Part shown: in pieces, positions 59,770 to 64,000 of the stretch
Numbering within the stretch: the stretch's first letter is position 1
Layout: every line of letters starts with the position of its first letter
Origin: Cantharellus purpuraceus
Taxonomy: Eukaryota; Basidiomycota; Agaricomycetes; Cantharellales; Hydnaceae
Assembly (NCBI GenBank): GCA_025174535.1
Contig: JALBUN010000009.1
Coordinates: 310,001-374,000, forward strand
Direction: 5' to 3'
Length of the DNA: 64,000 bases
Position numbers and translations under genes: made by a program
Notes under the pieces: generated by a model
What the model saw: the letters and a program-made list of their open reading frames with translations, nothing else
What the model was told of the DNA's origin: nothing
The model's database searches: none

Positions 59770-60401
59770 TACTGATGTTAAATTTGAGCGGCATGTTCTT
59801 GATCCCCACCGATGTTAGGCGGCATTTTCGAATGTACGAAGGCCGGTCACGACGAAAAAATCCCTTGTGTAGATATGTTCCCGTGACCTGGAAGAACGCG
59901 ATTATCTGGATGTTTGAGTGACGAGAAAGTGATAATGAAGTGGCAAGCTCACTAATACGTACACACCAGAATCCCACATCCTTTCAACATCTCCCTCCTC
60001 CGGTTTCCCAGGTAGCCAAGTATGGACTATTCTACAGTACCTAAATCCAGATATAACATGCAGGACATGCAGTCCGACGGGGGGGACGACTTTGAAATAC
60101 AACCGATGCAGGAGACGATGCGCGATCGTCTCATCCATCTGACGGCAACTGCAGCATTCTTAGAGTACATACCGAGAATATTATAAATTCAACTGAGCCT
60201 GTCCAATACAAAAGCAATTACACCGCATACATATTGAAACGTCAAGTTATTTCTAAGACAGTGATTAATGTGAATAAATATTCAAACGCCCCCACACTCG
60301 CCCCCCCAAGTGACAGGGTAATAAATAGGGTGAAACGATGGTTCACTGGATTCGTCCTATCAGTCAACATCAACCGAACATGACGGACAACTAGTCCGCC
60401 G
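59770..60401. other. No gene recognised
   Basis: 3' flank of the next gene. A plus-strand stretch at 60059-60186 reads MQDMQSDGGDDFEIQP without stop for about 40 codons but has no clear extension. Confidence 0.4.
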
Positions 60402-61260
60402 CTACACCTCCAAAGTAATTTCAGCTGCCTGTGGCCGGAACCTGATTTCTTCAGGCTCAATATCATTATCTGTCGTCTCTGCCGGCATATCCGATTCTGT
60501 GGACTCGACCGCGTCCTGCGATGCTTCATTTCCAACACGCTCATCGAAGGGGGAATCTCCAAACTCTGCCATCACAGCATCATGAATGCTTTGCGTGGCC
60601 GCATGGAAACTACCAAGGGAGATGGTAGGGATTTCCCGGGAGGTGGTTCTATTGGGGTGCGCGTTTCTCCTTTGGAGGTCGAGGTGGAATCGGCAGATGA
60701 TGCTTGCTGATAAGCTGCATATATTTAGTAGAAGTCTGAAATTCCATATTCCGACACACCTCTGCTGAATAGGTGAAAGGACAGGTGAAAGTGTAGGCTA
60801 AAATACAAGTTGGAGCGGCATAGCAGCAGATACCAATGTGTGACGTACGCGCAAGGCCTTATTATCTGGTTAATGATGATATAGATAATGATACATCGAC
60901 ATACCAATGGCACGATCATGTTAGCAAAACTGAGAGTTAACACAAATCTGATAATAATCAATTCTGGAGTCGTTCAGGGTGATAGCGGATGAAATACCCG
61001 AATCTTATCAGACCTGATATTCATGTCCATCTGTAAGAATTCTGCTGCATCAAAGACCATGGCTTACTTTGCTGGGCCAGTAAATGTGTCAGTGATAGCT
61101 TGTTCCATGCTGATCGTTTGTAGACTCTCCACGTTCCGAGTGTGCCGGCGAGTGTCACTGCAACTACTACCGTGTCAAACAATATGACTGCGATCGAGTC
61201 AACATCATCGACTAAAAGCAGGGAATCAACCATGTCATAATGAATATCACTTTCACGTGT
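60402..61260 (-). CDS. Multi-pass membrane protein of basidiomycete type (3' exons)
   Basis: The last four exons are clear: 61260-61068, 60963-60905, 60797-60758 and 60706-60402, introns 104, 107 and 51 bp. They read YDMVDSLLLVDDVDSIAVIL, then a hydrophobic helix (TVVVAVTLAGTLGTWRVY), LSLTHLLAQQ, another helix (LIIIRFVLTLSFANMIVPL), LSPIQQRSSIICRFHLDLQR then NAHPNRTT, and an acidic tail ending EIRFRPQAAEITLEV. This C-terminal plan is typical of expanded mushroom seven-helix or DUF6533-like membrane proteins of unknown function. Upstream exons probably lie at 61.28-62.8 kb (for example TDRKRVISIVLGVLGGCSII at about 61.4 kb), but I could not set their borders. Confidence 0.65.
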
Positions 61261-63866
61261 CTTACGTCTGGTGAATCATTGAGCACACTTCATTTGAGAC
61301 TATGCTGTACTTACAAGCTTATAGTGTGGACTTGTGCACTGGTGATCTCACACCCGTTCAAAAATGCAATTGCCTATAATGGGTGTCTGTCACGCATGTC
61401 CACATCGATGCAGACATGTCAGATTCGATATGATGGAGCAACCTCCGAGGACTCCGAGAACAATCGATATCACCCTCTTCCGATCGGTAATTGTATATGC
61501 CCGCCCCCAGGAATATTAGCACACCTCATTCATCTCACGCTGCAGCACAAGAGAGTCTGGTCCTTTGTTTAGAGCGGAGAAAAATTGATCTGGAAGCACC
61601 AGAAACGACATCCATGATCGATGATCATTGTTGTCCAACATCGGTTGTGCATGCGAAGTAATATAATGCTGAGAGTATTGAAGAACCAACGGTCGGGCCA
61701 TGAGCCGTTACGTGGAGAAGGGGCTTAGAGTTTTCACAAGCAGTATATGGTGAATGGCAGCAACATGACCAACGGTGGCACATATAGAAGCGAAAATGAA
61801 CAGGCTAGCATCTGGCTGCAGCGGACAGGCGATAGGAGTCTAAGTAGTAACCAAATAGGGGAGGAAAAACAAAATCTAGCGATCATGTCGAGTTGTGTCC
61901 AGCATACGATATACAATGGTGAAAATAATCTCTGTACTCTAATGCTTCTATAGCAAATCCAGCTCGAAGATTTACAGGAGCTGGAAGCAGGTTGGAAGCA
62001 GGTTGGAACTGGGGAGCAGGAAGCCAGTCGCTTTTCCTGCTCTGAGAGCATTGACACCGTACACAACTCTGGAAATAGTCGTGCCGGTTCCCACAAGGGA
62101 CCAACAGCGTGTCATGTTGCGAGTGACAGAATGTTGTCGTTGACGATCTTACATTGCGAGGGAAGTCTGCGAGGAGGATTGAATCAGAGATGGGCGGACA
62201 TGAGACATATGCTGTCTTGCCGACTACTCACCGCAACATGCAGGTACTTCTCTAGCAGGCGACCTCAGATGCACACATGGCTCGGGTACTATTATGGATG
62301 CGCGGTTGGGACTATGCGAGGGATCGTGAAGCCTGGCTTGGCGCCACAGCAAGTCCTGCCCTTGTTCAGACACGTGCTGGTGTTGAAGGGAATGTCCAGT
62401 TGGATACCTATCCATGACATAAAGGTGACACTGTTCGAGTAGGGTCTCTGAAGGCCGGGAGGACGGTAGTTGTAGTTATGGATCCATTGATGGAATGAAG
62501 CTAGGTCACGAACAAAGCTTGATGAATAGGATGTATCTGCGCCGAATGTCAATACATGGAATAAACAGCAACAGATGTGAGAACCGTTGGAATACGTTGC
62601 AGGCCATGCAACCCGACCAGCCACGCAGCTCCGACTGATAAACTGGAAGGCTGGCAAGGCCACCCAGAGGCAACTACATAAGAGAGCTAGGTCAGTATGG
62701 AATTGAGACCGACATGATCATCATGAAAGAGAGCTGGAACAGATTCTCACGAGTGTTGCACCAAACGTGAAGGAAGTTGCGAAGGACAAGGGTCGTACAT
62801 GGGACGAGGGTTGTTTGCATTGGCTGTGCTTGCGACAGGTTTCGAGTCAGCTACTGCAAGGATATGCCCGTTGGGATCACTCACAAGGATGTGCTGGTAC
62901 TACTCAACAAGGAGGCCACGGGATAGCGACCTGGTATGGCCCACACCTGGGAACAGGGTGGTAGAGCACGGGTCATGCTGCGGAGCTACATCAACAGTTC
63001 AGATCCACAGGGGGAACGCTGGTGTTGGCGAGGATGTCCTGCTGGGTGCCTGTCAGCGCCGCATGGATCACGCGAGGAAGTGCTCACCTGCGTGCGTTGG
63101 ATCTATGCTGACGCTACCAATGATGGTAAATGGCACACCTCTGAACGATCGGCCGTTCCTGTGCGGGAGTTGATGCAATGCTCTTGCATAAGAGTTCCAG
63201 TCAGCTCTGTTGCCATGACCCGCCATCCACAGCCGTGACTCACCGGTGCGGTGACCCAAAGGCAAACTATGAGCTAGGTCAGACGAATGGATAGGATACC
63301 CGTAAATGTTAAGGGGAAGGAAAATGCGAGGGGTGTCACGGGAGACACCTTAGAGGGAGCGTTGAGAAGGCAAGGGCGGAGGGTGAGGAGGTGCATGAGG
63401 GTGCTAGTGGTGGAGCCTCTGTGTCGAGACACTGACAGAAGGTTCGGGAGAGCTAGACAAGAAGGAAAATCGTATAAACGGAGATATAGAGTGGAAGGTT
63501 CACTGTCTAACCGTGCTTGTCCCCACGGGGATGGCACACTGTTGGACAGGAGGCAGATGAAGGTCGGGAAGGCTCGCATAGTGAGAGCGACGGGCGTGGG
63601 CACATCGGTGGTACTTGTGACTATACAGGGGTCTGAGACATACGCCTCCCTTAACGACTCGCCGCGATGTGGTGCAGTAGAGGAGACCACGCATTCACTC
63701 CGGGATCCCGTCCGAGTATGGGTCCACGATTGGAGACAGGATGTTGGGACATGCGAAGTCGTGGCTGCGGAGCCGCAGCAAGGGCCGGGATGCACAAAAA
63801 GTACGCTGGTAGTCTCTGTTACATGACAATCAGTGTTGCGTAGAGAAAATGGCTTAAAATACTCAC
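61261..63866. other. Probable upstream exons of the membrane gene plus unresolved sequence
   Basis: Minus-strand hydrophobic segments in several frames suggest the N-terminal helices of the 60.4 kb gene. At 63274-63826 both strands are open for more than 170 codons, with no motif on either, so no gene is called. A plus-strand frame at 62799-63173 starts with a signal-peptide-like stretch but leads nowhere. Confidence 0.3.
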
Positions 63867-64000
63867 GTTCTGACAGTGCTTGCTTGTGGTGATGTCTACG
63901 CCCTCGACGGCATTGAAGACAGGAATGCCAACGAAGGACAGAGTGGCGGGGGATTGACGTGCATGAGATTTCAGGTCGAATCTGCTGCCTTCACTCGCTA
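63867..64000 (-). CDS. Unidentified gene, partial, runs off the right edge
   Basis: An open minus-strand reading from the edge, SRFDLKSHARQSPATLSFVG then VFNAVEGVDITTSKHCQN, ends at a good GTGAGT donor at 63866. An acceptor (TAACAG) follows 48 bp later, opening a frame that continues for about 60 codons. Family not recognised. Confidence 0.35.

Noticed and set aside
63274..63826. Overlapping 173 and 179 codon frames on opposite strands
   Set aside because: Neither shows a family motif or conserved splice context. GC-rich sequence alone can keep both open.

Overview
This window looks like a stretch of nuclear genome from a filamentous basidiomycete, most likely an Agaricomycete. The evidence is many 49-66 bp GT-AG introns, a P450 with the usual basidiomycete motifs, remnants of basidiomycete membrane-protein families (DUF6535-like, GPCR-like multi-pass), a Clr2-like silencing protein, and no bacterial or organellar signature. 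I cannot name the species.

Left third (1-23.4 kb) is a birth-and-death region. It begins with a broken DUF6535-type gene, a P450 pseudogene cut just after its haem motif, and an F-box pseudogene. Then comes a tandem triplication (units at about 8741, 13328 and 17189) of a gene for a two-zinc-finger protein with an unusual finger pair. The first two copies are intact and each is predicted at 366 aa. The third has a stop codon and has lost most of finger 1. A fourth, scrambled copy lies at about 20.1-21.0 kb. A second P450 fragment with the same flank follows at 22.1-23.4 kb, so related P450 remnants bracket the array.

Middle (24-43 kb) is a conserved housekeeping-like block: a phosducin-like protein and a CIR-N/LENG1-like protein that diverge from a 67 bp gap; the XPF/RAD1 DNA-repair nuclease, divergent from a Clr2-like heterochromatin protein; a long fifth member of the two-finger family whose second exon is a 60 bp minisatellite coding a Pro/Gln-rich 20-residue repeat; and an extended-SDR NAD(P)-dependent reductase.

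Right third (43-64 kb) has a large Zn2Cys6 transcription factor (46.9-51.7 kb) whose zinc cluster is complete only if a 6-nt microexon is spliced in. Its upstream region, plus the first 28 or so codons, is duplicated at 57.2-59.8 kb. Between the two copies lie relics of a DUF3712-like gene and of a large basidiomycete-specific protein. The window ends with the 3' part of a multi-pass membrane protein gene and an unidentified gene running off the right edge. All exon structures are my own splice reading; no transcript data were available.
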